This document shows, one piece after another, positions 17,828-27,203 of a DNA stretch of 64,000 nucleotides. The notes beneath the pieces are model-generated. The model had not been told where the DNA came from and searched no databases. It worked only from the letters and a program-made list of their open reading frames with translations. The position numbers were made by a program, and so were the translations under genes. Each line of letters opens with the position of its first letter. Position 1 is the stretch's first letter. Source of the stretch: Burkholderia sp. Leaf177 (lineage in GTDB: Bacteria; Pseudomonadota; Gammaproteobacteria; Burkholderiales; Burkholderiaceae); the NCBI RefSeq assembly GCF_001424345.1, contig NZ_LMPF01000022.1, positions 178,122 through 242,121 on the forward strand, read 5' to 3'.

Positions 17828-18664
17828 ATGATGCATAAGCATGTCTTTCGAGCCCTTGCTGTGGCTGCGTTTACTTGTCTATTAGCAGGCCCAGGTAGCG
17901 CAACGGCACAAACCACAAAGTCGGCTGGCGGGACGCTAGTCGTAGGGACTGCACCCAAATATCCCCCGTTTGAGAGCAAAGACCCCGAAACAGGCAATAC
18001 GGTCGGTTTTGACGTAGACATTATTGAGGCGGTGGCCGCGAAGATGGGCTCGAAGGTCGAATGGCAGGATACCAATTTTGACCAACTGCTCAGCTCCATC
18101 ACGACAAAAAGACTAGATTTGATTGTTGGCGGCATGGCGGACACGCAGGAACGGCAAGCCAGCGTAAGTTTTCTTGACTATCTGCGGCTTGACTCCATCT
18201 TTTACACGCTGAAGACGCAAGCATCGAAGTTTCCGAGCATGGATGCGTTGTGCGGAAAGAGAGTTGGTACCGCGCGAAGGACAATCTGGCCAGATGCAAT
18301 CGCGGCTTGGAGCGAGGAGCACTGCGTTAAGCAAGGCAAACCTGCCGTCGTGGTGGTCGGCACCGACGGCTCCCCTGACACCCGTCTACAGCTTAACCAG
18401 AGCCGCATCGATGCTGCAGTTCAGGGTGCACCAACTCTCCCATATCAAAATAAGCTGGAGGGCAATAAGTACGTCCAGGTAGGTACGCCCTTTCTGCCTC
18501 AGTTGATGGGTATGGGATTCAGAAAGAATGACGCCGAGTTCGGGACGAAGCTGAAGACAGCCTTCAACGCAATCATTGCCGACGGAACCTACAAAAAGAT
18601 ACTGACCAAGTGGGGGCTGGAGGGCAGCGCTGTCGACGCCGCACGTATCAACGGCAAGCAATAG
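17828..18664 (+). CDS. Periplasmic amino-acid-type solute-binding protein (SBP family 3)
   Basis: 278 residues with a signal peptide of about 28 residues (cleavage near ATAQ). The mature part has the family 3 ligand-binding blocks: GTAPKYPPFESKDPETG, VGFDVDIIEAVAAKMG and LDLIVGGMADTQERQ. It captures the substrate in the periplasm and hands it to the permease. The carboxylate-binding Arg expected in the GMxxTxER motif is present in MADTQERQ. It lies 48 bp after the ATPase gene and completes the transporter. Confidence 0.9.
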   Translation: MMHKHVFRALAVAAFTCLLAGPGSATAQTTKSAGGTLVVGTAPKYPPFESKDPETGNTVGFDVDIIEAVAAKMGSKVEWQDTNFDQLLSSITTKRLDLIVGGMADTQERQASVSFLDYLRLDSIFYTLKTQASKFPSMDALCGKRVGTARRTIWPDAIAAWSEEHCVKQGKPAVVVVGTDGSPDTRLQLNQSRIDAAVQGAPTLPYQNKLEGNKYVQVGTPFLPQLMGMGFRKNDAEFGTKLKTAFNAIIADGTYKKILTKWGLEGSAVDAARINGKQ

Positions 18665-18715
18665 CCGAGGCCGTTTTAAAGTAGCAATTTTTTCGTGATC
18701 CGATAAGGAGTACTT

Positions 18716-20038
18716 ATGGATAGGGCGACTGCGAGGAAGCAATCGACGCGCGCAGCTGCGGCTGCGTTTATCGGGACGATGATTGAATGGTACGACTTTT
18801 ACCTCTACGCGACCGCTTCAGCGTTGGTGTTCGCAGAGCTTTACTTTCCATCTCACGATGTTTTCATAAGCACCATGGCGTCATTCGCAACGTTCGCTGT
18901 CGGATTCTTCGCTCGCCCTATCGGCGCAATATTGTTCGGGCACATGGGGGACCGAATTGGGCGAAAGAGTGCCTTGATGACGACGCTTATCCTCATGGGC
19001 TTGGCAACCATCGGTATCGGTTTACTCCCCAGTTACGGGAAATGGGGATTGGCGGCGCCTTTGGCGCTTGTCCTGTTGCGCATCTTGCAAGGCATCTCAG
19101 CGGGCGGAGAGTGGGGAGGAGCGGTTCTTATGGCTGGCGAGCACGCGCCTACTGGTCGACGTGTGTTTTATGCGTCATTCGCTCAACTTGGAAGCCCCGT
19201 CGCTCTCATTTTGTCGCTCGTGGCTTTCCGGCTGGTCATCTCGATGCCGCACGATGACTTTATCCGGTACGGCTGGCGCTTGCCCTTCCTGGTTAGCATC
19301 GTCCTGCTCATTGTCGGTGTGCTGATACGGAAAGGTGTCGATGAATCCCCTGAGTTTGAGGAGGAGAAAAACGCGGGCAGTTTGCCTAAGATACCAATTG
19401 CAGAGGCATTCCGGGGCTCAAGCAAGTTGATAGCGTTGTGCATTGGTGCAAATACGCTGGGAATCGCATGCTCGTATTTTACGAATACCTTCATGATTAC
19501 CTATGCGACGCTAACCCTCGGCGTCCATAAGACAATTATTCTTGACTGCCTCTTCGCCGTTGCTATCGTCCAGGCCTTAGTTCAGCCGGTTGCAGCCTGG
19601 ATTTCAGAAATGGTCGGCGCTACTCGCTTCCTCCTCCTAGCTTCGTTCTTGGCTGTGCTTTCGCCTTATCCAATGTTTGTACTCGTCAGCAGCGGACGAC
19701 CGAGTCTCATGTTCCTTGGGATATCCATCGCTGTCGTTTGTATGGCGAGCTTTTACTCTGTCATCGCAGGGTTCGTCAGCAGGGTCTTCCCGATAAGGGT
19801 GCGTTACACGGCCATTTCCATCTCGTATCAGGTTTGCGGCGCTGTTGCGGGTGGTTTAACTCCGCTCGCCGGTACATGGCTTGCACATGAGGCCGGCGGC
19901 AGATGGTGGCCCCTTGCTGTCTTCTACAGCGCACTGGCCGCGACGTCTTTCGTCTGCGTGTGGGCACTCGGCAAACATAAGCATCAGAGAGCGGATGCAA
20001 CGGACCGCTCCTTTTCCGACATGTACAAAGGATTGTGA
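18716..20038 (+). CDS. MFS transporter, metabolite:H+ symporter (MHS) family
   Basis: 440 residues with 12 predicted helices. It opens with the MHS hallmark IGTMIEWYDFYLYATASAL and has GHMGDRIGRKSALM in loop 2-3 and LLRILQGISAGGEWGGAVLM in helix 4, as in shikimate, proline/betaine and dicarboxylate carriers. It offers a second import route next to the ABC system. An SD (AAGGAG) precedes the ATG. The stop is 3 bp before the next gene, so the two are tightly linked. Confidence 0.88.
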   Translation: MDRATARKQSTRAAAAAFIGTMIEWYDFYLYATASALVFAELYFPSHDVFISTMASFATFAVGFFARPIGAILFGHMGDRIGRKSALMTTLILMGLATIGIGLLPSYGKWGLAAPLALVLLRILQGISAGGEWGGAVLMAGEHAPTGRRVFYASFAQLGSPVALILSLVAFRLVISMPHDDFIRYGWRLPFLVSIVLLIVGVLIRKGVDESPEFEEEKNAGSLPKIPIAEAFRGSSKLIALCIGANTLGIACSYFTNTFMITYATLTLGVHKTIILDCLFAVAIVQALVQPVAAWISEMVGATRFLLLASFLAVLSPYPMFVLVSSGRPSLMFLGISIAVVCMASFYSVIAGFVSRVFPIRVRYTAISISYQVCGAVAGGLTPLAGTWLAHEAGGRWWPLAVFYSALAATSFVCVWALGKHKHQRADATDRSFSDMYKGL

Positions 20039-20041
20039 ACC

Positions 20042-21283
20042 ATGAAAATCAACGATGAACGCTTGTGGGACAGTTTGATGAAGATGGCCGAGGTTGGCGC
20101 TACCCCATTGGGCGGCGTTTGCCGGCTTGCACTCACGGACGAGGAACGTCGTGGCCGCGACCTGTTTATCACTTGGTGTCGTGATGCTGGATTGACCGTT
20201 CGCATTGATGAAATTGGAAATATTTTCGCCCGGCGTGACGGACGTGATTTGACTGCCAAGGCCGTCCTTGTCGGCAGCCACTTAGACACTCAGCCGAAAG
20301 GTGGACGTTTCGATGGAGCGTATGGCGTATTAGCAGCCCTTGAGTTGATACGGACCCTCAACGACGCAAGCGCCGTGACCGATAAGCCCATTGAAATTGT
20401 GTCGTGGACCAACGAAGAGGGAGCGAGGTTCACGCCTTCAATGGTTGGTTCGGCAGTCTTCGCCGGAGCAATCGAATTGGGCAAAGCATATGGATTAAAA
20501 GATAGCGATGGCGTTTCCATCGAAGGCGCGCTCACCCTTTGTGACTACAAGGGCTCGGGCGCACTAACCAAAGACGATGTGGACTCGTATTTCGAAGCTC
20601 ATATCGAACAGGGTCCAATCCTTGAGCGTAACGGCACAGAAATCGGCGTCGTCTCAGGCGGCCAAGCGGTGCGTTGGCTCGACATCAACGTGTCGGGCTT
20701 CGCTTCGCATGCAGGAACGACGCCGATGGAAGCCCGCAAAGACGCGATGTTTGCAACCGCAGAGATGGCCTCTTCGCTTGAAAGCATCGCGAAACGATTT
20801 GGTCTAAAAGGTCTGGCAACAATCGGTGAAATCTCCATAGCAAACGCGTCCCGAAACACCATCGCGGGGCAGCTCTATTTCAGCGTCGATATCCGTCACC
20901 CTGAACCCGCGAAAATTGACGAGATGGAGGAGGCCGTGCGGCAGGCGTTCGAGGCGATAGCTAATTCTCGAGGCGTTATCGTCAAAATCGATACCTATCT
21001 GTCGATTCCGGTTACTACGTTTGACCCCGTCTGTGTCGAACTCGTCCGGAAGGCAGCGGCGGACCTCGGCTATTCGCACGAGCCGATTACAAGCGGCGCA
21101 GGGCATGACGCCATAAACCTGAGTCGCTGTGTTCCGTCCACCATGGTTTTCATACCGTGCGTTGACGGTTTGTCCCATAACGAAGCCGAGGAAGCGCTGC
21201 CGAACGATGTCAGCGCAGGAGCGAACGTACTGCTTCACGCAGTCGCTTCAAGGGCGGGCTATCAAAACCAGGCGGGTGCTTAA
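20042..21283 (+). CDS. M20 amidase, hydantoinase/N-carbamoylase type
   Basis: 413 residues. The metal-site blocks of the Zn-dependent N-carbamoyl-L-amino acid hydrolase / allantoate amidohydrolase group are all present: VGSHLDTQ, GGRFDGAYG, WTNEEGARF, AHIEQGP and GLSHNEAE. It would release an amino compound and CO2/NH3, or a simple acid, from a carbamoylated or acylated amine. The exact substrate cannot be read from sequence. It is 3 bp downstream of the MFS gene in the same operon, which fits an imported N-substituted substrate. Confidence 0.88.
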   Translation: MKINDERLWDSLMKMAEVGATPLGGVCRLALTDEERRGRDLFITWCRDAGLTVRIDEIGNIFARRDGRDLTAKAVLVGSHLDTQPKGGRFDGAYGVLAALELIRTLNDASAVTDKPIEIVSWTNEEGARFTPSMVGSAVFAGAIELGKAYGLKDSDGVSIEGALTLCDYKGSGALTKDDVDSYFEAHIEQGPILERNGTEIGVVSGGQAVRWLDINVSGFASHAGTTPMEARKDAMFATAEMASSLESIAKRFGLKGLATIGEISIANASRNTIAGQLYFSVDIRHPEPAKIDEMEEAVRQAFEAIANSRGVIVKIDTYLSIPVTTFDPVCVELVRKAAADLGYSHEPITSGAGHDAINLSRCVPSTMVFIPCVDGLSHNEAEEALPNDVSAGANVLLHAVASRAGYQNQAGA

Positions 21284-21370
21284 GTGAAACGACAGCCTTC
21301 AGTCGATATAGGCGTTTAGCTAGTCCACGACGCTGTCGAGTTGCATCGTTACCAGTTTAAGGAGTTTGAA

Positions 21371-22849
21371 ATGAATCAGTTCGACCCAAATACTATCAAA
21401 ATTCCGCGTGGACACTTCATCGGAGGTGAACTGGTTGATGAGGGGGACGAGCGAATTGACGTCGCTCGTCCATCTGACGGCGTTGTGTATGCGTCCCTTC
21501 CCATCGCAAATGCTGCGATGGTCGACCGAGCCGTCGAGAATGCGTGGCAGGCATATCAAACGAGCGATTGGGCGCGTATCTCGCCACGAGAGCGCGCAGC
21601 AGTCCTACGGCGATTTGCTGACCTCATTGTTAGCGACGTGGAGGGTCTGGCGCCCCTGGAGTCGCTCGGGTCGACGCGTCCGATACGCGATTCCACCGCG
21701 TGGGACATCCCCTTCACTGCCGAAGGTTTTCGCTTTTACGCAGAGTTTGCGGACAAGGTCGGCGGAGAGGTTATTGCAACGGACCAAGACCATCTGGGGA
21801 TGACGATTGCCGAGCCGTACGGTGTGGTTGGAGCAATCGCCCCGTGGAATTTCCCGCTAGTCATGGCGTCTTGGAAGCTTGCTCCGGCATTGGCTGCAGG
21901 TAACGCAGTGGTGTTAAAGCCGTCGGAGATGACGCCATTTTCCGCGATTCGGCTGGCGGAGCTCGCTGTGCAGGCAGGCGTTCCAAAGGGCATCTTCAAC
22001 GTTATCCAGGGCGATGGTCGTACTACAGGCGACGCGCTGGTGCGGCATCCGAAGGTAGCGAAAGTGACGTTCACCGGCTCTACAAGGACCGGTGCGGCAA
22101 TCATGTCTGCGTGCGCCGAATCGGGAACGAAGCCGGTCACGTTGGAGCTTGGCGGAAAAAGTCCTCAAATCGTATTCGCCGATGCACCCCGACTCGATGA
22201 CGTTGCGCGTCGGATTGCGGGTGCAATCTCGGCGAACGCTGGACAAGTCTGTGTTGCGGGGTCGCGACTTATCGTGGAGCGTTCTATCGCCGAGTCTCTT
22301 GCCGACCGAATTGCTTCACATTTTGCGCTACTGAAAGCCGGCAACACCTGGTCGTCAGAAACGACACTCGCCCCCATCATCTCTGAACCACAAATCGCGC
22401 GTATCGAATCGATTGTCGACCGGACGAAAGCGTCGGGTGCATCGGTTCAATGCGGCGGCCTCCGTGTGTCAAATCAAGGTGCTGGTACGTTTTTTATGCC
22501 GACCCTGCTAACTAACGTAACGCCCGCTTCGGAAGCGGTGACAGATGAAATTTTCGGACCCGTTCTGACGCTACAGGTGTTCGATAAAGACGAGGAAGCC
22601 CTGTCACTAGCGCAGCACCCGGACTACGGTCTGGCAGCGGGGGTGCACACGGCAGACATTGGTCGAGCACTTCGGTTCGTGCGCCGGTTGGAGGCGGGAA
22701 CCGTGTGGGTGAATCGCTACGGACGTACATCCGACTTCATGATTCCCACAGGCGGTTACAAACGTTCCGGTATCGGAAAGGACCTTGGACGACAGGCGTA
22801 CGAGGCAAACCTTCGGTTCAAGAGCGTGTTGATAGATATGCGTCAGTGA
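21371..22849 (+). CDS. NAD(P)+-dependent aldehyde dehydrogenase
   Basis: 492 residues from the ATG at 21371, chosen because AAGGAG sits 6 bp before it. Catalytic residues: Asn160 (PWNF), Glu259 (LELGGK) and Cys294 (GQVCVAGSR); the Rossmann loop is FTGSTRTG. The sequence resembles betaine and gamma-aminobutyraldehyde dehydrogenases (PuuC-like). In this operon it most likely oxidises the aldehyde made by the class III aminotransferase downstream. The block PLESLGSTRP near residues 95-104 departs from the usual LE...GKP motif. Confidence 0.9.
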   Translation: MNQFDPNTIKIPRGHFIGGELVDEGDERIDVARPSDGVVYASLPIANAAMVDRAVENAWQAYQTSDWARISPRERAAVLRRFADLIVSDVEGLAPLESLGSTRPIRDSTAWDIPFTAEGFRFYAEFADKVGGEVIATDQDHLGMTIAEPYGVVGAIAPWNFPLVMASWKLAPALAAGNAVVLKPSEMTPFSAIRLAELAVQAGVPKGIFNVIQGDGRTTGDALVRHPKVAKVTFTGSTRTGAAIMSACAESGTKPVTLELGGKSPQIVFADAPRLDDVARRIAGAISANAGQVCVAGSRLIVERSIAESLADRIASHFALLKAGNTWSSETTLAPIISEPQIARIESIVDRTKASGASVQCGGLRVSNQGAGTFFMPTLLTNVTPASEAVTDEIFGPVLTLQVFDKDEEALSLAQHPDYGLAAGVHTADIGRALRFVRRLEAGTVWVNRYGRTSDFMIPTGGYKRSGIGKDLGRQAYEANLRFKSVLIDMRQ

Positions 22850-22949
22850 AGCGCGGGCAACCACTATCCCATCCCCGGGTAAGCACGGGGCAGAGCATTG
22901 GTTGAAGCGTTGACACATTTGCTGAAACCGCATTCGAAGACAATCTGAA

Positions 22950-24335
22950 ATGAACGAAATTAACGCATTACTTAGCACGGACCGCAGTCACTTTATGCAC
23001 CCCTCGACGCATGCGCACGACCATGCGAGCGGAGCCCTTCCGGGACGCATTATCACGGGCGCGGATGGCATCCGGATTCGCGACCATGAAGGACGTGAAT
23101 TCATTGATGGTTTTGCCGGTCTTTACTGTGTCAACGTTGGGTATGGGCGCGCTGAAATCGCAGAGGCGATTTACGAGCAGGCGAAGAAGCTCGCTTACTA
23201 CCATACATATGTAGGTCACTCGACCGACACCATCATTGCGCTGTCGGAAAGGGTAATCGAGTGGTCTCCACCCGGCATGAAAAAAGTGTACTACGGCATG
23301 TCCGGGTCCGACGCCAATGAAACGCAAGTGAAGCTCGTCTGGTACTACAACAATGTGCTGGGTCTCCCAAAGAAAAAGAAAATTATCTCGCGTGAGCGTG
23401 GCTATCACGGTTCGGGTCTGATGACGGGTAGCCTGACAGGCCTGCCTAGTTTCCATGAGCATTTCGACTTGCCGTTTGACCGCGTCAAGCACACCGTATG
23501 TCCGCACTGGTATCGCCAAGCGCCCGCTGGGATGGGTGAGGAGCAGTTCGTCAGCTACTGCGTGGACCAACTTGAGCGTCTCATTGCCGCAGAGGGCGCG
23601 GAGACCATCGCAGCATTTATCGGCGAGCCGGTAATGGGCACCGGGGGCATCATTGTTCCGCCCAACGGCTACTGGCCGGCAATTCAGTCCGTACTCAAAA
23701 AGCACGACATCTTGCTCATTGCCGATGAAGTTGTGTGTGGATTTGGACGGCTTGGCTCCCCGATGGGGTCGCAGCATTTCGATATCAAGCCGGACCTCAT
23801 TACCGTCGCCAAAGGTTTGACGAGTGCCTATGCGCCCTTGTCGGGGGTCATTGTTAGCGAGGGCGTCTGGGACGTTCTTGAGCGCGGCTCCATCGAAAAT
23901 GGGGCATTGGGTCATGGCTGGACGTACTCCGGCCACCCGCTATGCGCGGCTGCCGCGCTCGCAAACCTAAACATCCTTGAGCGCGAAAACCTGACACTGA
24001 ACGCAGCGGATGTCGGCGCTTATCTGCAACAGCAGCTACGTGCGACGTTCTCTGGCCATCCGATGGTTGGCGAGGTCAGAGGCACCGGCTTGCTCGCAGC
24101 GATTGAGTTTATGGCGCAGCCGGTCGAACGCATTGCGTTCGACCCATCTATCAAGGTCGGACCCAAAGTTGCGGCGGCATTGTTTAAGCGCGGTGTCATC
24201 GCTCGCGCAATGCCACATGCAGACATCCTCGGATTTGCCCCACCGCTCATCCTCACGAAAGAGGACGTCGATACGATTGTGGCGCACACGCTTGGCGCGG
24301 TGAACGAAGTCGCGGACGAGGTGTTGGCGAAATAA
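22950..24335 (+). CDS. Class III (omega) aminotransferase, PLP-dependent
   Basis: 461 residues. The PLP-binding Lys288 lies in TVAKGLTSAYAPLSG; Asp259 (IADEVVCGFGR) contacts the pyridine nitrogen, and GMSGSDANETQ binds phosphate. The sequence belongs to the polyamine/beta-alanine:pyruvate group, for which SpuC and omega-transaminases are known examples. It would move an amino group from an omega-amino compound to pyruvate and yield an aldehyde for the preceding dehydrogenase. It is 100 bp after that gene, in the same direction. Confidence 0.9.
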   Translation: MNEINALLSTDRSHFMHPSTHAHDHASGALPGRIITGADGIRIRDHEGREFIDGFAGLYCVNVGYGRAEIAEAIYEQAKKLAYYHTYVGHSTDTIIALSERVIEWSPPGMKKVYYGMSGSDANETQVKLVWYYNNVLGLPKKKKIISRERGYHGSGLMTGSLTGLPSFHEHFDLPFDRVKHTVCPHWYRQAPAGMGEEQFVSYCVDQLERLIAAEGAETIAAFIGEPVMGTGGIIVPPNGYWPAIQSVLKKHDILLIADEVVCGFGRLGSPMGSQHFDIKPDLITVAKGLTSAYAPLSGVIVSEGVWDVLERGSIENGALGHGWTYSGHPLCAAAALANLNILERENLTLNAADVGAYLQQQLRATFSGHPMVGEVRGTGLLAAIEFMAQPVERIAFDPSIKVGPKVAAALFKRGVIARAMPHADILGFAPPLILTKEDVDTIVAHTLGAVNEVADEVLAK

Positions 24336-24590
24336 CGCGGTGCGTTTGACGGAAGCGATTTGAGGGGTGGTGCGTAAAACGTTCAACACGACCATGTGCA
24401 ACGATCTCTCCTCGAGCGCTAGGGAATAAAAGGGGAACGCGCACGTGCTACGCCGGTCTCTTCGACGTTGCATAGGGTACATGCGCATGAACCTCTATGC
24501 ACCCCAAATCTCTAAATTCATTCAATTAGTACAACAAATAAAAATGCGTTTCTTAGTTAGATAGTTTTTTCGACAACATTGGAGAATGTC

Positions 24591-25745
24591 ATGAAAATAG
24601 TCTGTATCGCAGTGTCAGCTTGCGTCGGCATAGTAGGGTCGGCTCACGCTCAAAGCAATGTCACCCTGTACGGAATCGTTGACGCTGGATTCCTATATAG
24701 CAACAATAGTGGCGGCCAAAAGCTCTACGAGACAAGCGGCGGTAACATCCAGGGAAGTCGGTGGGGCCTTAAAGGAAGCGAGGACCTCGGCGGTGGACTG
24801 TCAGCAATTTTCGACTTGCAGAACGGTTTTAATGCTTTCACCGGGCGTCTTGGACAAGGCGGCGATGAGTTTGGGCGAACGGCATATGTCGGGTTGTCGT
24901 CTGCACGATACGGAGCTGTTACGTTTGGTCGCCAATATGACTCCGTAGTGGACTATGTTGGGCCATTCATGGCCGCCGACCAGTGGATGTCGTTCTACGG
25001 AGCCCACCCAGGCGACCTGGACAACATGAACAACACTAACCGGGTCAACAATTCCGTTAAATACGCAAATACCATTTTCAGCGGCCTCTCATTCGGCGGC
25101 CTTTACAGTTTAGGCGGCGTAGCGGGCCAGTTCAATCGGAACCAGATTTTTTCGCTTGGGGGTAAGTATGCTCAGGGACCGGTTTCTTTTGCCGCCTCTT
25201 ATCTTAACGTCAAAGACCCGAATTATTCGTTCTTTGGCAACAACGCGGCCTCCAATACCGCCACATCGAACATGACTGGAAGTCGGGTTTATTCCGGCTA
25301 CGCCTCGGCGAAGACGCAGCAAGTTATCGCTGCTGCGGCAGCTTACAACTTCGGTGCCGCCACTGTTGGCGCTACGTATAGCAACACGCAATTCAAGGAC
25401 ATCGGCACGGAGGTAGGTTTGCCGCGTGTTGGCGCTGGCGGCGCAGCTAAATTTCATAACGCCGAAGCTAACTTCAAGTACCAGTTGTCCCCGGCCCTCG
25501 TTCTTGGCGTCGCGTACGACTACACCAAGGGCTATGGCGTGAACGACGCCAAGTATCACCAAGGCATGTTGGGTGCGGACTACTTCCTGTCAAAGAGAAC
25601 CGACCTGTACCTGAATGGTGTGTTCCAGCACGCGTCTGGGCGTGATTCGAGTGGAACAACGGCGGTGGCCAATATCGCCGGCCTGTCCGCTTCGTCCACG
25701 TCCAACCAAACTGCCGTGATTGCTGGCATCCGTCACAAGTTTTAA
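24591..25745 (+). CDS. Outer-membrane general porin (Burkholderiales type)
   Basis: 384 residues from the ATG at 24591, with TTGGAG just upstream. The signal peptide is about 20 residues, ending in AHAQ. The mature protein starts SNVTLYGIVDAGF, contains GSRWGLKGSEDLGGGLSAIFDLQNGF and GRTAYVGLSS...FGRQ, and ends with the typical final strand IRHKF. These are hallmarks of 16-stranded trimeric OmpC-like porins of Burkholderiaceae. It presumably lets the island's substrate across the outer membrane. The upstream 250 bp is AT-rich and probably holds its own promoter. Confidence 0.92.
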   Translation: MKIVCIAVSACVGIVGSAHAQSNVTLYGIVDAGFLYSNNSGGQKLYETSGGNIQGSRWGLKGSEDLGGGLSAIFDLQNGFNAFTGRLGQGGDEFGRTAYVGLSSARYGAVTFGRQYDSVVDYVGPFMAADQWMSFYGAHPGDLDNMNNTNRVNNSVKYANTIFSGLSFGGLYSLGGVAGQFNRNQIFSLGGKYAQGPVSFAASYLNVKDPNYSFFGNNAASNTATSNMTGSRVYSGYASAKTQQVIAAAAAYNFGAATVGATYSNTQFKDIGTEVGLPRVGAGGAAKFHNAEANFKYQLSPALVLGVAYDYTKGYGVNDAKYHQGMLGADYFLSKRTDLYLNGVFQHASGRDSSGTTAVANIAGLSASSTSNQTAVIAGIRHKF

Positions 25746-25785
25746 GCGGGTAATAAGCACCTGATTCCGAGTGAGCACCTTTCGT

Positions 25786-25833
25786 TTGACGCTACCCCGG
25801 TTCAGTGGTATTTTCAAGTAAATCGTTTTACTT
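25786..25833 (+). promoter_or_regulatory. Promoter with LacI-type operator for the second M20 gene
   Basis: A -35 box TTGACG (25786-25791), a 17-bp spacer and a -10 TATTTT (25809-25814) put the start near 25821. The operator AAGTAAATCGTTTTACTT (25816-25833) covers it and ends 5 bp before the ATG. It shares the core GTAAATCG.TTTAC with the site at 16051. No clear SD remains between operator and ATG. Confidence 0.65.
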
Positions 25834-25838
25834 CAGCC

Positions 25839-27095
25839 ATGACTAAATCAGAAATGCTTGCGGCTATCGATGCCGACCGAGATGCCCACGTCGCGTTTTT
25901 GCAGGAGTTTATTCGCACTCCATCTCCGAATCCGCCAGGAGATACGCGTGACGTTGCGGATGTTGTTGCGGGGTATTTGAAACAGAAAGGTGCTGATTCC
26001 TCAATTGTCGCGCCCAATCCCGACATGCCGAACGTCGTCAGTGAATTTAAGGGCGGAAGCGACGGCCGTCGCCTCGTGCTCAATGGCCATATGGACGTGT
26101 TTCCGGTAGGGGCAGGTGAGGGTTGGACAAAGGACCCATGGTCAGGAGAGGTCGACGGTGGAAAGGTGCACGGTCGCGGCGCAAGTGACATGAAGTCTGG
26201 CACAGCAGCTTCCATCATTGCGTTCACGTATCTTCATCGGTTTCGCGATTTGCTCAAGGGCAGCGTTGGTCTGACAGCGGTATCGGACGAAGAGACCGGC
26301 GGCAAGTGGGGTAGTCGCTGGCTGCTTGAGAACGACACGCGCTGGCATGGGGACTGCATGCTGAATGCAGAACCTGGCGGTATCGGCACCATACGTTTTG
26401 CCGAGAAAGGCACCCTTCGATTGACGTTTGTTGTTCGTACCGAAGGCGCTCACGGCGCTTACGTGCACAAGACCGAAAGTGCTAGCCGCATCGCCGCCGA
26501 GGTCATCTCGAAACTCGGCGCAATTGAGTCCGTCGTGCCGAACTTGCCCATCGACTTGGCCGCATATTTACAGCGCAAGGACGTTCAGGCTGCGGCAGAT
26601 GGTGCGATGGGTGCAGGTGCCGGCCTGATTCTCGCGCGTCCCACCCTCAACATTGGAACTATCCATGGTGGCTTGAAGGTGAACATGATTCCGAGCTCAT
26701 GCACATTCGAAGCGGATATCCGGCTGCCAATTGGTTTGGATGCGGACCGTGCGATGGCATTTATCCGCGAAATTCTTAAAGGGTATCCACAAGTCGAAGT
26801 ATCGGTTCAAGAGGCCGCCAGTAATCCGTCGAATTCATGTGCGCACGACCATCCGATGGTGGGCATCCTTGCCGACAACGCATTTACAATAACCGGAAAT
26901 AAACCGCTGGCAATCCCTTCGTTGGGTGCCACAGACTGCAAGTTCTGGCGTTACCACAAGGTTCCTGCCTACATCTTCGGCCCGTCCCCGAGTGGCATGG
27001 CCGCACCTAACGAAGCCGTGTCTATTGATGAGTTCATGACGGTCATCAAGACGCACGCCCTGTCGGCGTGGGACTACTTGGGAGGGGGGCGATAA
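25839..27095 (+). CDS. M20 peptidase/deacylase (ArgE/DapE-like)
   Basis: 418 residues. Metal-site blocks are LNGHMDVFPVG (His, then Asp two residues on), GRGASDMKSG (bridging Asp), SDEETGG (base Glu) and LNAEPGG. The usual last ligand in an A-H-x-x-(D/N)-E motif is not seen: the matching place reads AAPNEAV, so the His is replaced by Ala or the ligand lies elsewhere. Related enzymes remove acyl groups from amino acids or split dipeptides. Its own LacI-type operator ties it to the island. Confidence 0.82.
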   Translation: MTKSEMLAAIDADRDAHVAFLQEFIRTPSPNPPGDTRDVADVVAGYLKQKGADSSIVAPNPDMPNVVSEFKGGSDGRRLVLNGHMDVFPVGAGEGWTKDPWSGEVDGGKVHGRGASDMKSGTAASIIAFTYLHRFRDLLKGSVGLTAVSDEETGGKWGSRWLLENDTRWHGDCMLNAEPGGIGTIRFAEKGTLRLTFVVRTEGAHGAYVHKTESASRIAAEVISKLGAIESVVPNLPIDLAAYLQRKDVQAAADGAMGAGAGLILARPTLNIGTIHGGLKVNMIPSSCTFEADIRLPIGLDADRAMAFIREILKGYPQVEVSVQEAASNPSNSCAHDHPMVGILADNAFTITGNKPLAIPSLGATDCKFWRYHKVPAYIFGPSPSGMAAPNEAVSIDEFMTVIKTHALSAWDYLGGGR

Positions 27096-27203
27096 GGCGT
27101 TGGGGACGTTATGTTCTTTCCGCGTTCTCGCTCAACCAGCTTATGATTGCGGTTTCTGGTTACGAAGGTCCACCGGCGCCTTCTCGAAGCGAGGATTTGA
27201 AGT

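Noticed and set aside
22968..23936. 322-residue ORF antisense to the aminotransferase
   Set aside because: Shadow of a gene with full catalytic motifs on the other strand.
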